This document shows positions 24,206 through 36,396 of a stretch of 64,000 bases of DNA, one piece after another. The position numbers and the translations under genes are program-made. Source of the stretch: Hirundichthys speculiger (Eukaryota; Chordata; Actinopteri; Beloniformes; Exocoetidae); NCBI GenBank assembly GCA_018398805.1, contig JAGFBZ010002332.1, positions 456,904 through 520,903 of the forward strand, read 5' to 3'. The notes under the pieces were generated by a model, which worked only from the letters and a program-made list of their open reading frames with translations, was not told the origin of the DNA and made no database searches. Position 1 is the stretch's first letter. Each line of letters begins with the position of its first letter.

Positions 24206-27167
24206 CAAAGTGGGATGTAATTCCCTCAAAAGGTCCAAACACAGGCGAGCTTTTTTTTTTCACTTAAAGAATGTGATTATGCACTCAGATGTCTTCCTTG
24301 CAGCACAGAAAGATATTAATTTTCATGCCCATAACCTCAATAGACTGGTTTTGTACACGGATAATGAATTGAGACGGGGTATGGAAAGGAAGAATTCAGA
24401 TCTTCAGTGAGTGGAAAACTCTACTTTATGAAGCACGGATATCCACAGAGGAAGTCAAGAAGAAACAAAATAAAAGATTCAATTTAATTCAATTCAATAG
24501 CAGTTTGTTAATGTTGTTGTTGTGTGATATGCTGAAAGCCTGAGCAAGAAAGTGTCAGCCGATCATGATGAGTTTCACTGGATCGGACAAAGCCAAGAAA
24601 ACCTTCTGATTTCACAGCAGTGGATTTGTTTGGACCATATGAAGCGATGGATGAAGTCAGACAGATAGTACATCCAAAAGAATGTGGATTATCTTCTTCT
24701 GCATGACATCGCTGTACATCTTTTCTGTTTGTGTTTAAGGTTATTCACCTAAACTTTTCTTCTGCCATGTGGATTACCATTACTGCAAACAAGAATGTTC
24801 AATGATGCAAGTCAAGAGAGAGAAAAAATGAAAACACTGGAAAAAACAAGACTGAGACATATAATGCATTTTTTAAAAAGGAAAAGGGGCTATTTTTGAG
24901 TTTGGACAGGAGCTGATCAAACTTTTATATTACTTCACAGTGCTGAATCATTGATCCATTCAGTTGCTGATGACAGACACTTTAAGAGAGTATGGTTTGT
25001 CTGGCTGGTTAGCCCACCAGGGGGCAGTGATGAGTCAACAAACATAGCAAAGGTTGAGCAGTTTGTCATGTTTGCGCTACTTCGGCATTAAAGAAAGAGA
25101 AAACAGCTTTGCAAATGGTGGTGGAGTGTGAGACCACTCAATAAAAGTTGGTATACTAACAGGGGTTGCTTTTTTCTAATTTTACACACGAGTGAAATAG
25201 ACGAGGAACGTCATTTTCAGTATTTTCGGATGTGACAGTCTCCTTCATGTCAGGGTTCCTTAGACTTGTGAGGTCGCATAAATGTATATAATTTCAAACA
25301 AGATCACACTCGCTCCTCAATCTTTTCACCATTTTTTGATCAAAATTTCTTCTTTTTCATTGTCTTCTATTTGATTAACAATTGACTCGCTAAGCTCACA
25401 ACTGCCCCCATGACTTTCAGTTGTATTGCTCTCTTTCGATTGTTCTTAGCATTGAGACTACGTACCAAAACACGGACAAAATCAACACAGGAGACAGACA
25501 GAAGGCTCTATCTGTTGTCATTTCAAATGTAGGCCCTAAAATGGCTATCAACACAGGCGATATAAGTCAGAAAATGCCAGCCAGAGCACCTGAGCCCAGC
25601 AAAAAGATCAACGGAGAGAAGCCTTATGGCTGTAAGTGTGTGCAAGTTTGTGTAGTGGGGGTTACCCTAAACCTAAACCTAACCCTAGACCTGGATTTAA
25701 CTGGAAAAAGACAGGAAAAAGGGACCTCTTAGCCAGAATGCATGTAGTAAAAAATAAATAAATAAATAAAAACAAACCTTGCAATCTCAGTTAAGGTAAC
25801 TCTGTCGTACACAAGCATCTTGCATGTAGTCGTTCCAGGAATCAATCAAGACAGTTACTGTCTTCAGGAAGAGCGGCATTGTCCCTGCTTTGGACAAACA
25901 GATGGCTTCACTGCCAGCAATTCCTCTCTTTCTATCTCCATTTCCAAGACTGATAAGTAGATGTGACTTCGGTGCGGCGGCTGGGCTGTCCATCTTCCCT
26001 GGGTCTGTCTGAAGGAGTTGTTGGGATGCACAGGAACCTCCATCATCAGAACATCAAGGAGTCCCTCCACGTCTGAACAAACCCGTGTCCGGCTGCAACG
26101 CTGCAATGGTGTTGGAGAACGAAGACCCTTCATTGGCAGCTAGTTGCTCTCCAGTAGGAGCAGGAAGAGCGATGACCTCCAGCAAAAATGTAAAAGAGTG
26201 AGATTAAGGGTAGAATTTCTTCTCTGGCCTGAGTTGCTCCGTTCGGGGTTGAAAGCAAATGAAGGCGTGCTTGCATCACCTTGCACCTACCTGTCAAGTG
26301 TAAAGCCCGCTGGGGTTATGAGTCATTTCTTTGTCTGGAAACCAAACAGGCTATGACTAAGCACATGGTGTCTTTTTATTAACTAATCAGAACATCACCA
26401 ACTGTGTCTCTTATAAACAGGAACAAAGTTTTAAGGAATTTCTAATCCAGTGTAAAAGAATACATCAACAAATGAAGAGACACGATATAACAATGTGTCA
26501 AGTTTTACAGCTAAATTAGACAAAAAGTTCTGTGTGATGGACAAGAATAACTGTTACATATTTTGAGATTTTGAAACCGATTGTGTATCTTGGAACCTAC
26601 ATTTTCAGGAGTCAAAAAGAATAATAAATGTACCCTCACCTTCATGTTGGAGAGCCTTAAAAGGCATGAAACAGAAACAGTTTTCCAATCCACTGAATCC
26701 CATACACCAGTGTTCTTTGTTAAGCCCCAACAACTTCATATTTTGTGGGACTTTTTTTGGGATCCAGTTGGTGGCTGATGTAGCCTCAAGCCACCAGTTT
26801 GAGCCCTATGAGGAAGGGGTTAAATGGTTTTGGTTTACTAAGTTTATTAAGTTTTGGCTCCACACCGACAGCATTTTCATTGCAGTTTTAATTCACTGGT
26901 CTTCAAATTACATCCTTCTGGAGCCAAAAAGGCTTTGAACAGTTTTTATTTTTGGTAATACATATACAAAAACTTCAAAACCCACTTCAATGCGTAAAAT
27001 CAGATCGACCAGGTTCCCACTTAATTCCATTACCTGATGTGAATCTGGCAAAAGTAACATTTTATTATCATGCAACTGTGTTTAAATAAATTATAGAGTC
27101 AAAAAACAAAAATGTGTTGGATTGGCTTTCAAAAATAAACATTTAATTAAAATCCCAGATGAAAACT
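24206..27167. other. Intergenic DNA without recognised genes
   Basis: Open frames of 60 to 100 codons lack known domains. A short (AAAT)n stretch lies at about 25750-25771, and degenerate CCCTAA-like words at 25664-25690. The stretch 25790-26150 is somewhat richer in GC with overlapping minus-strand frames, but I recognise nothing in it. Confidence 0.5.
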
Positions 27168-27640
27168 AAGGGTGCATGATACTTGATATTTGCCGATATC
27201 TGATTTTTTTAAACAAATTTGTGCCTATTGATGATACAATCCACCTCTGCTTCTGATGCAGTACCTGATAATGACAACATTAAATTAACATTAAATTATG
27301 ACGCTCTTCTCATAATAAAAAAAAGAAAACTACTGCAGCTTACTGCAATTTACACATAAATTCCGGTGGAGTTTCTTTCTTCAAAAATGTCTCGTACTGT
27401 CTGGGATGACAGCTCTTAAGATGAGTTATTAAATCAGCGGTGCTAAAGGAGTGGGTTTTGACTCGTCCTTGCCTGGCCGACGTTGAGCACTCATCGTGAA
27501 CAGCAACTTTATCACTTTCTGACACTTTGAAAAATCTCCACACAGCAGACATCTTTGCTTTGTCCCTCTAGTATGCATAACAACGTCATGACACCTCTCT
27601 CCTTACTTAACCTTGCTGCGCTGGTGTCCCATGGTCGGCT
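27168..27640 (-). mobile_element. hAT transposon remnant with a BED-finger exon
   Basis: The left edge TAAGGGTGCATGATACTTGA followed by ATTTGCCGATATCTGAT resembles a terminal repeat of fish hAT elements. Reading leftwards from the right, a BED-type zinc finger gene start is preserved at 27340-27552. The remaining transposase is missing, and the right end is not visible because another hAT element starts at 27661. Boundaries approximate. Confidence 0.5.
27340..27552 (-). pseudogene. BED zinc finger N-terminus of a hAT transposase
   Basis: The 70-codon frame begins MSAVWRFFKVSESDKVAV and continues to THSFSTADLITHLKSCH, matching the layout of the BED DNA-binding finger of ZBED-type hAT transposases: early aromatic W..F, a Cys pair, then an HLK..H histidine pair. 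The first Cys of the usual C-x2-C is replaced (HDEC), so the zinc site is probably broken. After residue 65 the frame ends, with no catalytic region. In intact relatives a protein of several hundred residues with an RNase-H fold follows. Confidence 0.65.
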
Positions 27641-27660
27641 TTGTGGGGAAAAAAAAAGTG

Positions 27661-28193
27661 CAGTGGTCCCCAACCTTTTTTGCACCACGAACCGGTTTAA
27701 TGTCAGGCACTACATTCACAGACCGGTCTGTAAAAGGTGTAGCAGATAAATACAATGAAATAAAATGATGGGACCAGCATAAAAACTATGGTGTTTTTCT
27801 ATATATTACAATAAACGTAAATTCACTGTATATTCAAGTGCAACTTTATTAAAAGCGTCCTCGTAACAACAGGACTTCGGTAACATCCTCTTCACACAAA
27901 GATACTTTCCGAAGACGTTTGTTCTTTACAAATTTTTCCAGCTTGTCAGTTTAAATGTATCACATGACCAGAGACGCGGGTCTTGAAGACTTGTCATTGG
28001 TCAAGAGTAACACACAGAATGATGTAATAGAGAAAATCTGGTAATTTTTCAAAATAAAACATCATGTAGACCCGGATAATACATCAAACTGTAATAATGG
28101 AAGTTACTTATTTTTTCTCTGCGACCCGGTACCAAATGATCCACAGACCAGTACTGGGTGGGGGACCGGGGGTTGGGGACCCCTACCCTACTG
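27661..28193. mobile_element. hAT-type DNA transposon (CAGTGGTCCCCAACC family)
   Basis: The left end reads CAGTGGTCCCCAACCTTTTT then GCACCACGAACCGGTTT. The right end reverse-complements to CAGTAGGGTAGGGGTCCCCAACC with GACCGGT-like words inside, giving imperfect inverted repeats of a widespread vertebrate hAT family. Length 533 bp, no coding capacity. I see no convincing 8-bp target duplication, and the right terminus has extra bases, so it is old or rearranged. Confidence 0.65.
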
Positions 28194-29580
28194 AGAACGT
28201 TGCAATTTCTTTTGTCAGAAAAGGACATGACAGAACATTTCATCACATGTATAATGCAAAATATATCCAAGTCACATTTATTCACAGCGGACCATCCCTC
28301 GGTGCTTATTGCTTTTACCACCTGAATGACATCAAACTACACTGGTGGATTCCCAGAATTCATTTAAACAATCCTCATTCTATATGACAGCAATGTCAAA
28401 GGACTTCCCTTTCCCCAGGCAAAGTTGCCTCTGAGGGCACATATGGGCATGGCATGTCACCTCTTTTAATGCAATGCACCATTACTCCCTAAAAGTCTGT
28501 TGAAGGAAGTGGCCACAGGCAAGATACATAGAGACAATTTAAACATCCTTTCCCCATTTAAGCTAAGTCAAGCATGATCATCAAAATGGCGTGGCAGCTC
28601 ACCAGAAAAATCTCAGATGCAGAGACAGAGATACCAGGAATGGGCAATGGGATGATGGAACCAGAACTATAAAGTGCGCCTGAGAAGTACATGCCATTCT
28701 CTATTTGTTGGGAATGAATCAAAAGAAAAATAAATCCCTGTGACATGTCTCAAGCTTCTGTGTCGAGGCCACAGATGCTCTTAGCAAGCTTTTAGAGTTG
28801 TATTGGAGTCATAAGGGTTTGTACATTTTATCTTCCAAATGTATCTTCTCCATTTGCAGCACATTATCCCCAAATATTGCCTCCCATTAAAGCCTTGGCC
28901 CAAACTCACTGGAGACAATGGACACGTTCACTCATTCTCACTCACTTTTATATTTCTGCGGCGGTAATGTGTCCAGCATAGATAACCATTGCCAGCTTAT
29001 CACATATCTTCTTAGAAGCATTGATTTTAATGGACTCCATTGTCAGAGGCAATCCTGTAACAGGCTGGCTGATTAATTTCATGCAAATCCTTCAGGAGTT
29101 CAAGACATCTGAATAAATGGCACCGATGTACTTTACTGGGCAGCGCTCAACAATGGCTACATACTCAGATGTACTTACCAGCAAGCTGAACGGTGGTCGA
29201 AACAAGTGGTAAGGACCGGGGTCAAACAAGTGGTAAATGCCCTGCAATGAAGTATTCTGCAAGAAAGAAAGAAACCAGTTTAAGATGGACAATGATGTAT
29301 CAAGAAGTAAACACTAATTTGTTGATACTAGCCTGGTTGTTGCTGTCCCTACATCACATGCTATGAATCTCTGGTTGGTTGCATGCCGATCCAGTGGCGT
29401 CCAGAGGCAGCTTCTTCTGCATTTGTTGGTACTGCAATACAGAAATCAAAGTCAAATCCAGAAGAACCAGGCAAGTTCTTTGCATCAAAGGGGAAAGTAA
29501 TTATAAGGTCTAAATGCCAGACTAGCATGCTTAGGTTAAAAAGAGTTAATGTTCACCCTGGCCAGATATGCTGTCTGGGT
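28194..29580. other. Intergenic DNA without recognised genes
   Basis: No transposon ends, exon-like frames or RNA genes were recognised in this stretch. Confidence 0.5.
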
Positions 29581-29611
<31 letters not shown>

Positions 29612-29612
29612 G
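29581..29612. repeat. A-run and (AAAAG)n microsatellite
   Basis: Eleven or more A followed by several AAAAG units. Confidence 0.85.
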
Positions 29613-29725
29613 AGACCATCTGGATTTAATGAAGCAAATAAATAAGAGCTTCCCTTTGGAAAAGTGCTGCAGTCTTGATGTTATTTAACCTTAACAGGAT
29701 GCAGTTAGTGTCTTTATTCCTTAAA

Positions 29726-30620
29726 AAAAGATCCTGTGGCCATTGAGAAAATGTCAGTCTTGTTTCAGATGGGTCAAATTATCAGTCGTCATCAAGCAAA
29801 CAAAACAACTAAAACAGTTGCTGAAACTACTGGGTTGGGTTAAGGACGGTCCAACGGGTTATTTAAACCTGCAACGATAGTGGTAATCCATCACCTTTAA
29901 GGAAGAAATGCAGACATAGAAACTATTGATTGTTCATGACCAGAGATCTCGTTAGTGTTTTATAAAATGTAGGGCTGGGCAATGATTAAATGTTTTAATC
30001 GCAATTATTGCATGATTTTCCTGATTAATCACGCTTAATCGCACTGTATACGCAATTTTTTTTTTAGCAAAATTTGTTAATATTGCTACCTGAGTTGCTA
30101 CCCGAACTGTAAAGCTAACAGATTTTTACAGTTCTCCATGTCTGTTTTATCTTTTCCTGTTCACCTGCTAATTGTCTTCCGGTTCCGCAGCAGTCAGTAA
30201 CAAATTTTTCAAAACAAAAGCATGTGAGCAACGTGCATTAAGGCGCAATAAAATAAATGTCGGCATTAATAAATTAATGACTTAACACGATAATAGCGCG
30301 TTAACTTGCCCAGCCCTAGAAATTATATAACTCACATATAATTTTTTTTTTTTTTTGGGGGGGGGGCTTAAGATTGCAAGTGAGTATACAGATTGGATTT
30401 TGGAGTAATAGGAGAGAGTTCATGTGGTTTGATTTGTCCATACTCACCCTCTGTTAGAGGAATGAGAACACTGGGCTAATAAAAGTAGCAGATAAGATGA
30501 TCCCTTCAATATGTGGAGGCAGTATTATGATCTGGGGTTGACTTCACTTCTCACACCAAGGTTCAACAATGTTGCGTATGAAAATAAATTAGGTCAGCTG
30601 ACTTGACGTTTGCCATCGTG
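29726..30620 (+). mobile_element. Tc1-like transposon remnant, split by a hAT element
   Basis: The left part (29726-29960) follows the 37250-38490 element: ATCCTGTGGCC, GGGTCAAATTAT, AAACTACTGGGTTGGGTTAAG (the helix-turn-helix region). The right part (about 30380-30620) resumes with TCATGTGGTTTGATTTGTCC (first catalytic Asp region), GGAGGCAGTATTATGATCTGG and TAGGTCAGCTGAC. Between them lies a 349-bp hAT element and a T/G run. Both termini and the last third of the transposase are missing. Third and most eroded copy of this family in the window. Confidence 0.7.
29970..30318. mobile_element. hAT-type element (TAGGGCTGGGCAA family), short copy
   Basis: Ends TAGGGCTGGGCAATGATTAA and AACTTGCCCAGCCCTA match the long copy at 22193-23779. 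Interior segments ATCGCATGATTTTCCTGATTAATCAC-type, TTGCTACCCGAA-CTGTAAAG and AAGCATGTGAGCAACRTGC are also shared, but most of the middle is absent. It is therefore a deletion derivative of the same family. No clear 8-bp duplication is visible, perhaps because of later damage. Confidence 0.8.
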
Positions 30621-33146
30621 CACGAAGCCCAACAAAATTTAATCACTGTTTAAAGCAGGACCATTAAACACAACACTAAAAAGGGACTGAATGGCCAAAT
30701 ATAAGCTGATGGGCTATTAGTCATATCACACATTGTATAAGAAAGTGACGCTACATTTAACAGGCCAGAGACATTTGAGAGGTAAAGGAAGTTTAAGTCA
30801 AGAATGAAATGACAAGCTCTTCATCTCTGTTTCTAACAAAGACAAAGAAGATACAGTTCCCATCTTGGTTGAGCTGGATTTTTTTGACCACTCCTCAGTA
30901 TTACTCCTCTGATCCCAAACATCCATGTCCCGGTAAGTTGCAGAGAGTGAACCACTATCTGCTGTGAATCTCACAGGATTCTAGCGGCTGCATCACATCC
31001 AGAGCTCCATTACATCCCTCGGTACATTATCCCCCCATTTGAAATGGATGCCACACACATTTGTCAATACAGATATGCCATCGCTTCAGCTGTACAAAAT
31101 GTACCCTGGCAGGGATGGTCGCTTGTTTGGGCAGAAACCTGTTGCTCTGTGTCCTAAAAGCCCGGGGTTTGTGCAGCCTGCAAAAACATGGTATTTACAG
31201 TGATGGAAAAACCACAAAATATGACACTTAATTCATCCAGAAGTTAAAAAAAAAAAAAAACTCTGGCACTTATACTGTACAGAGTGCTCAGGGAGAGGCA
31301 CTTTTCCTCCGTTATGTAACATGATGTGTTGGGGAAAAAAATGCTTTAAAAAGTTTTAATGAAGGCATTTCAAAGTGGCAAACTTAAATTTAGAGATCTT
31401 TATAAAGAACAGATCTAACTCAAAAGATAAAGCTTTTTCTTTGAAAAAATTTAAAAACTACAAACAATGACACCGTTCTTTTCCTTTTTTTTTATCATCA
31501 ATGATCTGAAAGTTAATTAGGACAAACAATAACCCTCTTTTGCTGCTGCACTTAAACCGTGACTTTACTCTGGCTCCTTTATTTCCCTGCAGAGTCGTGA
31601 CTCATTTGAGAGCAGCGTTATATGGGCGTCGAGCCATATGCACACCTATGACCGTATTAACCTAGGTGAATGTTCGCTAGCCACCAGAGTGAGATTATAG
31701 CACCCAGCCCTTTCACTTTTACAGCTCAGCACTTATGAGATGATCTGGAACTGCAAACCCATGTACGCACTGATCCGCAGACAATAAGGGGAGGGACGGA
31801 GGAGGTAGATGTAAAAGGGTAAAGGTCACTCGTTCATCAATTTGTTATCCTGTAAGTAATGGCACTGGAGCGTGCTCGTGCACATGCTGTAGCGGTAGGG
31901 GTTCCTCTTCTGTTTACCTGCCCTTCGTCTTATCTTTCGACAGCCGGACACGAAACCTACGTGGAGCATGGATGGGCATGAGCTTTGAGGGACTTTAAAA
32001 TCAGCCAAATGATGCTGTAACAGAAAGGTGTGGGCGGTTGTCGACTGCACAACTTTTTTTTCACTTTTATAGTGAATATGAATACTTTCTTTTATTTGTG
32101 TGTGTAAAGAATCCAGGATAGAGAAATCCGTGGACTGAATAGTGTATGTAAAAGATCAGAGAAATAAAGTCTGGGATGCAGAGCACAAGTTATAAAGACC
32201 TGGTGCACAGTACATGAGACAAGTAAAAGATGTAGATAGAAGACGAATCTGCTCGAAGTCTATGACACTTTCCTTCAACCATATACAGGCAGTTATGATT
32301 GTTTTATAACTTAAAGTGAACCTGTCTGCAGCTGCGACCGTGTGATTCTGTAATCTGTCAACATTTATTAAGATAGAGGAAAAGACATGACGAAGGGTCC
32401 CCCACTGGAGCAGGTGTTAAAATCAACAGGAATAAAAACTGTTTAGCAGTCACAGTTGATATCTGAAGATCTGAAGATGACTCAGCAAGAAGAGAGCACA
32501 AGGCTATGAGGAAACCGTTACAAACAAATCCACATCTGAAACATCTTCCAACAAAACCTGCGAATCAAATGATACCTAGAGAATGGATATGGTCTAAAGT
32601 GGCTTTTTATTATGTGGAACGTTATTTAACGGATTTGGATATCGTAATAACAGCAGTTTTGATGAGAATAAATCTACTCTGATTAAAGATCTAGACGTAG
32701 AAAAAAAAAACTGTGGCTAATCCAAATTGGCACTTTGAACATCTTTCATATATAGTCAAAGTTTAGGAGCTTTTGAGTGAACAATAGGTGTGCAATGTTT
32801 ATAAAAAAATGGAAAGGGAAAAACAAAATGACTAATTTTCCAAAAATTTAGGTGAAAATAATGACTTACCAAGGAAGACAGACGGTCCGATAGAATTACA
32901 TCAATCAATCCCGCCTGCACACTCTGAGGATGTTGAGGAAGATGAGTTATTTGACTATATGCTGATATTACTCTGACATGTCTGATCCTGTCTCAAAGTC
33001 TGAAAAGAAACACTTGGTGGTTGCATAGAGACTGATCTTTCCTGAGCCGTCTGGACAGGTGAAGGATATTAAATACTGGACGGAAGAATGTCAGCTCAGG
33101 CGGCTGGATGATTGTCATGAAGTGATGAAGTGAAGTGAATAAAACT
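30621..33146. other. Intergenic DNA without recognised genes
   Basis: No exon or transposon was recognised. A poly(A) run of 15 lies near 31246. Segments around 30940-31190 and 31560-31800 are non-repetitive and could be regulatory, without proof. Confidence 0.5.
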
Positions 33147-33168
33147 CATTCATTCATTCATTCATTCA
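33147..33168. repeat. (CATT)n microsatellite
   Basis: About five CATT units directly precede the Tc1-like element. A preceding AATAAAACT could make it the tail of an unrecognised retroposon. Confidence 0.85.
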
Positions 33169-33178
33169 AGTATTCATA

Positions 33179-34383
33179 CACTATACTGCCAAAAGTATTT
33201 GCTCATCCATCCATATTATCGGAACCAGGTGTTCCAGTCATTTCCATAGCCACAGGTGTATAAAATTAAGCACCTAGACATGCAGACTGTTTCTACAAAC
33301 ATTAGTGAAAGAATGGGTCGCTCTCAAAAAGCTTAGTGAATTCCACCTGTGCAACAAATCTAGTCGTGAAATTTCCTCACTCCTAAATATTCCAGTCAAC
33401 TGTCAGCTGTATTATAAGGAAATGGAAGTGTTTGGGAACGACAGCAACTCAGCCACGAAGTGGTAGGACACGTTAACTGATGGAGCGGGGGCAGCGGATA
33501 CTGTAGCGTATGGTGCAAAGAGGTCACCAACTTTCTGCAGAGTCAATCACTACAGACCTCCAAACTTCATATGGCCTTCAGATTAGCTCAACAACAGTGC
33601 AGAGAGCTTCATGAATGGGTTTCCATGGTGGAGCAGCTGCATCCAAGCCATACATTACCAAGAGTAATGCAAAGCATCAGATGCAGTGGTGTAAGGAACA
33701 GCAATAGTGGACTCTAGAGCAGTGGAGGAACGTTTTCTGGAGTGATGAATCACGCTTCTCCATCTGGCAATCTGATGGAAGAGTCTGGGTTTGGTGGTTT
33801 CCAGGAGAACGGTACTTGTCTGACTGCATTGATCCAAGTGTAAAGTTTGGTGGAGGGGGGGTTATGGTGTGGGGTTGTTTTTCAGGAGCTGGGCTTGGCC
33901 CCTTAGTTCCAGTGAAAGGAACTCTGAATGCTTCAGCAGACCAAGACATTTTGGACAATTCCATGCTTCCAACTTTGTGGGACCAGTTTGGAGCTGGTCC
34001 CTTCCTCTTCCAACATGACTGTGCACCAGAGCACAAAGCAAGGTCCATAAAGACATGGATGGAAGAGTCTGGTGTGGATGAACTTGACTGGCCTGCACAG
34101 AGTCCTGACCTCAACCTGACAGAAGACCTTTGGGATGAATTAGAGCAGAGACTGAGAGCCAGACCTTCTGGTCCAACATCAGTGTTTGACCTCACTAATG
34201 TTCTTCTGGAAGAATGGTCAAAAATCCCCCATAAACGCACTCCTAAACCTTGTGGACAACCTTCCTAGAAGAGTTGAAGGTGTTCTAACTGCAAAGGGTG
34301 GACCCACATTTTATTGATTGAGATGTCACTAAAACTCATATGTTAGTCAAGGCAGGTGAGCAAATACTTTTGGCGATGTAGTG
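33179..34383 (+). mobile_element. Tc1-like transposon, nearly full length
   Basis: The left end CACTATACTGCCAAAAGTAT and the reverse complement of the right end CACTACATCGCCAAAAGTAT are terminal inverted repeats; both continue TTGCTCA. TA flanks each side (33177-33178 and 34384-34385). At 1205 bp it has the usual Tc1 size. It carries a transposase pseudogene in plus orientation with the whole DD34E catalytic triad still in one frame. Confidence 0.85.
33660..34317 (+). pseudogene. Tc1-family transposase, DD34E, disabled
   Basis: From 33708 the frame is open through the catalytic domain. The triad is visible: Asp in FWSDESRF (codon 33744), Asp in FQHDCAPEH (34017), and Glu in [11 protein letters not shown] (34122), with 34 residues between the second and third, as in Tc1. 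A TAG at 33705-33707 interrupts the frame just before WTLEQW. Near the end, a C5 run at 34226-34230 causes a shift; without it the C-terminus would read on to a stop at about 34315-34317. Upstream of 33660 the N-terminal paired-like DNA-binding domain is unreadable in any one frame. The minus-strand frame at 33677-34240 is its shadow. Confidence 0.85.
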
Positions 34384-34385
34384 TA

Positions 34386-36019
34386 TGTATCAAAGAACGT
34401 AACAGTAGTGATGGAGATCAGATTGTGGCTGAACAGATGCAATAATTAGAGAATGTCTTGTCTATGAATTTCAGAGGATCATGTGCACTGAAACATGGAC
34501 AGGCAGCAGAAGTGACTCAGGTTGGTGTGTTGGGAGTAGTTGTCCTGGAGTGTTTTGATCAGGTGCAGCAGAGATGTCTGAAGGATAACAATTTCAAGAT
34601 TGTTTTGATTTTTATGTGATTCAGAAAAAATGTTCAAGGCATTCTCCAATATTTTCATGTCAGAAGTGCAACAAATGTTTAAGAAAAAAAGGTCAAACCT
34701 TTTCTATTCCTCCATGACTACTTTTACCCAGAACTGTAATAAAGCTCTGAAAGGACATCCTTCATTCTTATTCATAATCTATCAAGCTTTGACCTCCACA
34801 TAAATAGAAGAATGTGACTAACAAGAGCTAACCACCAACCAATACAGAAGAAGACTCCATTATAGAGGCACAACCAATCAGACAAACGAAGCACATAACA
34901 CAGACATAGCAACAACTTAAGACATACAGAAAGAGATGTTTGCTTCTTCTATTACTCTGGTAACAGCCACTGCTAAAATGATGAGCAGTGGAGCAGGAAC
35001 ACTGGCGACTTGGACAAGTGGTTCTTCGACGCTCCTGTATGAATCATCGCAAAAAGGCCACCTCTGCAGCTGAAGTATACTGGACGTTCCTGTCATTTTG
35101 AAAAGCAGAAGATATCTGGACAGCTACATGAGTGGCAATCCTGTCTACAAAGCCAGAGAAGGGTGCGGATGCTAGCACCTTACGTGAGATGTTCCACAGT
35201 ACTCGAGTACTCATAAATCTATCGTATTTTCATGTTAAAAATCAAACAGATTAATGCAACACCAATGATCATCTCACAAGGTTTGAGCTCCCATCTGACT
35301 TTTATTAAATAGGGATCCACCAAACAGATTCTTTTCAAGGGGCCTCAAAGATCCAGCAGCAGCCCTGCACGTCGACAAACACGCATAATTCAAATGAAAG
35401 GTGATGAGAAACAATGGAGTGGTCCATTATCGTTACTGTGGACTCAATAGCAACTGTAAAACCGCATTCATTGGGTGACTTGCACGTTCATTATAAAATA
35501 GCTCCTAACATCTACGTTCCCTTTCTTAGCTGCCATCTCCATGGACAAAGACGCAACACAGTTCACCTCGGTACAAGGCATATTTAATTGAAATACTTTA
35601 GGGCTAATTAAAAGCAGGGCCAGCCAATTAGCAGGAAAAGACAAAGCCAATCACATTAGAGGGAACTGCTACCGGGACTTCAGTAGAACAAAAAATAAAT
35701 AAAAAAATACACATTATATCTGAAAGAGCATCTTAATTATACGTTTCTTTTTTTTGTTTTTCTGACCTACATTATCTGTGTGGATAATTCAGCAGTTGCT
35801 GGATGTTGGTAGCGAGATGTCCCTAGAGTGGCTACTCAGTTCTATTCCCCTTGTGATACCAGACCCATTTTACGAGAGGGAATGTTTGTGAAGTGAACGG
35901 GTACGGCTGCCCAGGCTAGCTGCTAATTGGAGTACATTTCCATTTGGTATTAAACCTGCATCCTCACAAAGATTACGACATATTTTCATTGATGCTCCTG
36001 AGGTGGTTTGGTGTTTTGG
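34386..36019. other. Intergenic DNA without recognised genes
   Basis: No coding exon was recognised. The part 35360-35660 is non-repetitive with several homeodomain-type cores (GGCTAATTAAAAG, CCAATTAGCAGG) and a CCAAT box-like word; it is a candidate regulatory block only. Confidence 0.45.
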
Positions 36020-36396
36020 GTCTTTCAGCATCACACACATTCACTCTGGTGACCCAACCAGGGTTGATCAGAGCCTGACTCGTGTACCAGCATCACTGAG
36101 CCTCAGCCATGTGAAGCCCTTTCTGCTGCCTCCATGGTGGACTTGATGGCTTTCATCTCAGCAGCGCTAGTGATCCCAAGCAGTGCGTAGACCCTGCATG
36201 GAGACCAGCCAGCAAAGCCTCTACATCCCACTTCAATGCTCTCCCGGCGCGTTTTCCAGCATGCCTTCCTGCGCTGCTCCACCACCTCCTGGTACTTGTC
36301 CCACTTCCACCCATTCGCCTCTTTAATGTGGTCCTCCCATGGAACTTCGTGCTCCATCAGGAGCACCTGCTTTGACTGATGTCAGCACCATGCCTG
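36020..36396 (-). mobile_element. Retroelement fragment, minus strand
   Basis: The minus-strand frame at 36103-36366 and the adjoining GGTGACCCAACCAGGGTTGATCAG (36048-36072) are features I associate with a common fish retrotransposon whose ORF end precedes such a tail. Only this C-terminal piece is present. Confidence 0.45.
36103..36366 (-). pseudogene. Retroelement ORF, C-terminal piece
   Basis: The 87-codon frame reads EVPWEDHIKEANGWKWDKYQ, then CWKTRRESIEVGCRGFAGWS, then LLGITSAAEMKAIKS and MEAAERASHG. The layout VPWED...KY.E....R..GW.....VEVGCRGF.G.S recurs in predicted proteins of fish and invertebrate retroelements. I cannot name the clade with certainty. No RT or endonuclease motif is present. 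The piece is open throughout but cut off on its N-terminal side. Confidence 0.45.

Noticed and set aside
25600..25650. NGEKPYGCKCVQVC, similar to a C2H2 zinc-finger linker, followed by GTAAGTGTG like a splice donor
   Set aside because: A single linker-like match with no histidine pair or neighbouring fingers. Most likely coincidence, though a lost zinc-finger retrocopy cannot be excluded.
25664..25690. CCCTAAACCTAAACCTAACCCTA, telomere-like
   Set aside because: Only about four degenerate units; too short and irregular for an interstitial telomere.
27653..28201. 8-bp target duplication around the CAGTGGTCCCC hAT
   Set aside because: AAAAAGTG and AGAACGTT agree at about half the bases, no better than chance.
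29962..30326. 8-bp target duplication around the short hAT copy
   Set aside because: ATAAAATG and GAAATTAT do not match at any sensible offset.
33677..34240. Minus-strand open frame of 187 codons, the longest in the window
   Set aside because: It lies antisense to the Tc1 transposase catalytic domain, whose motifs explain the sequence on the plus strand.
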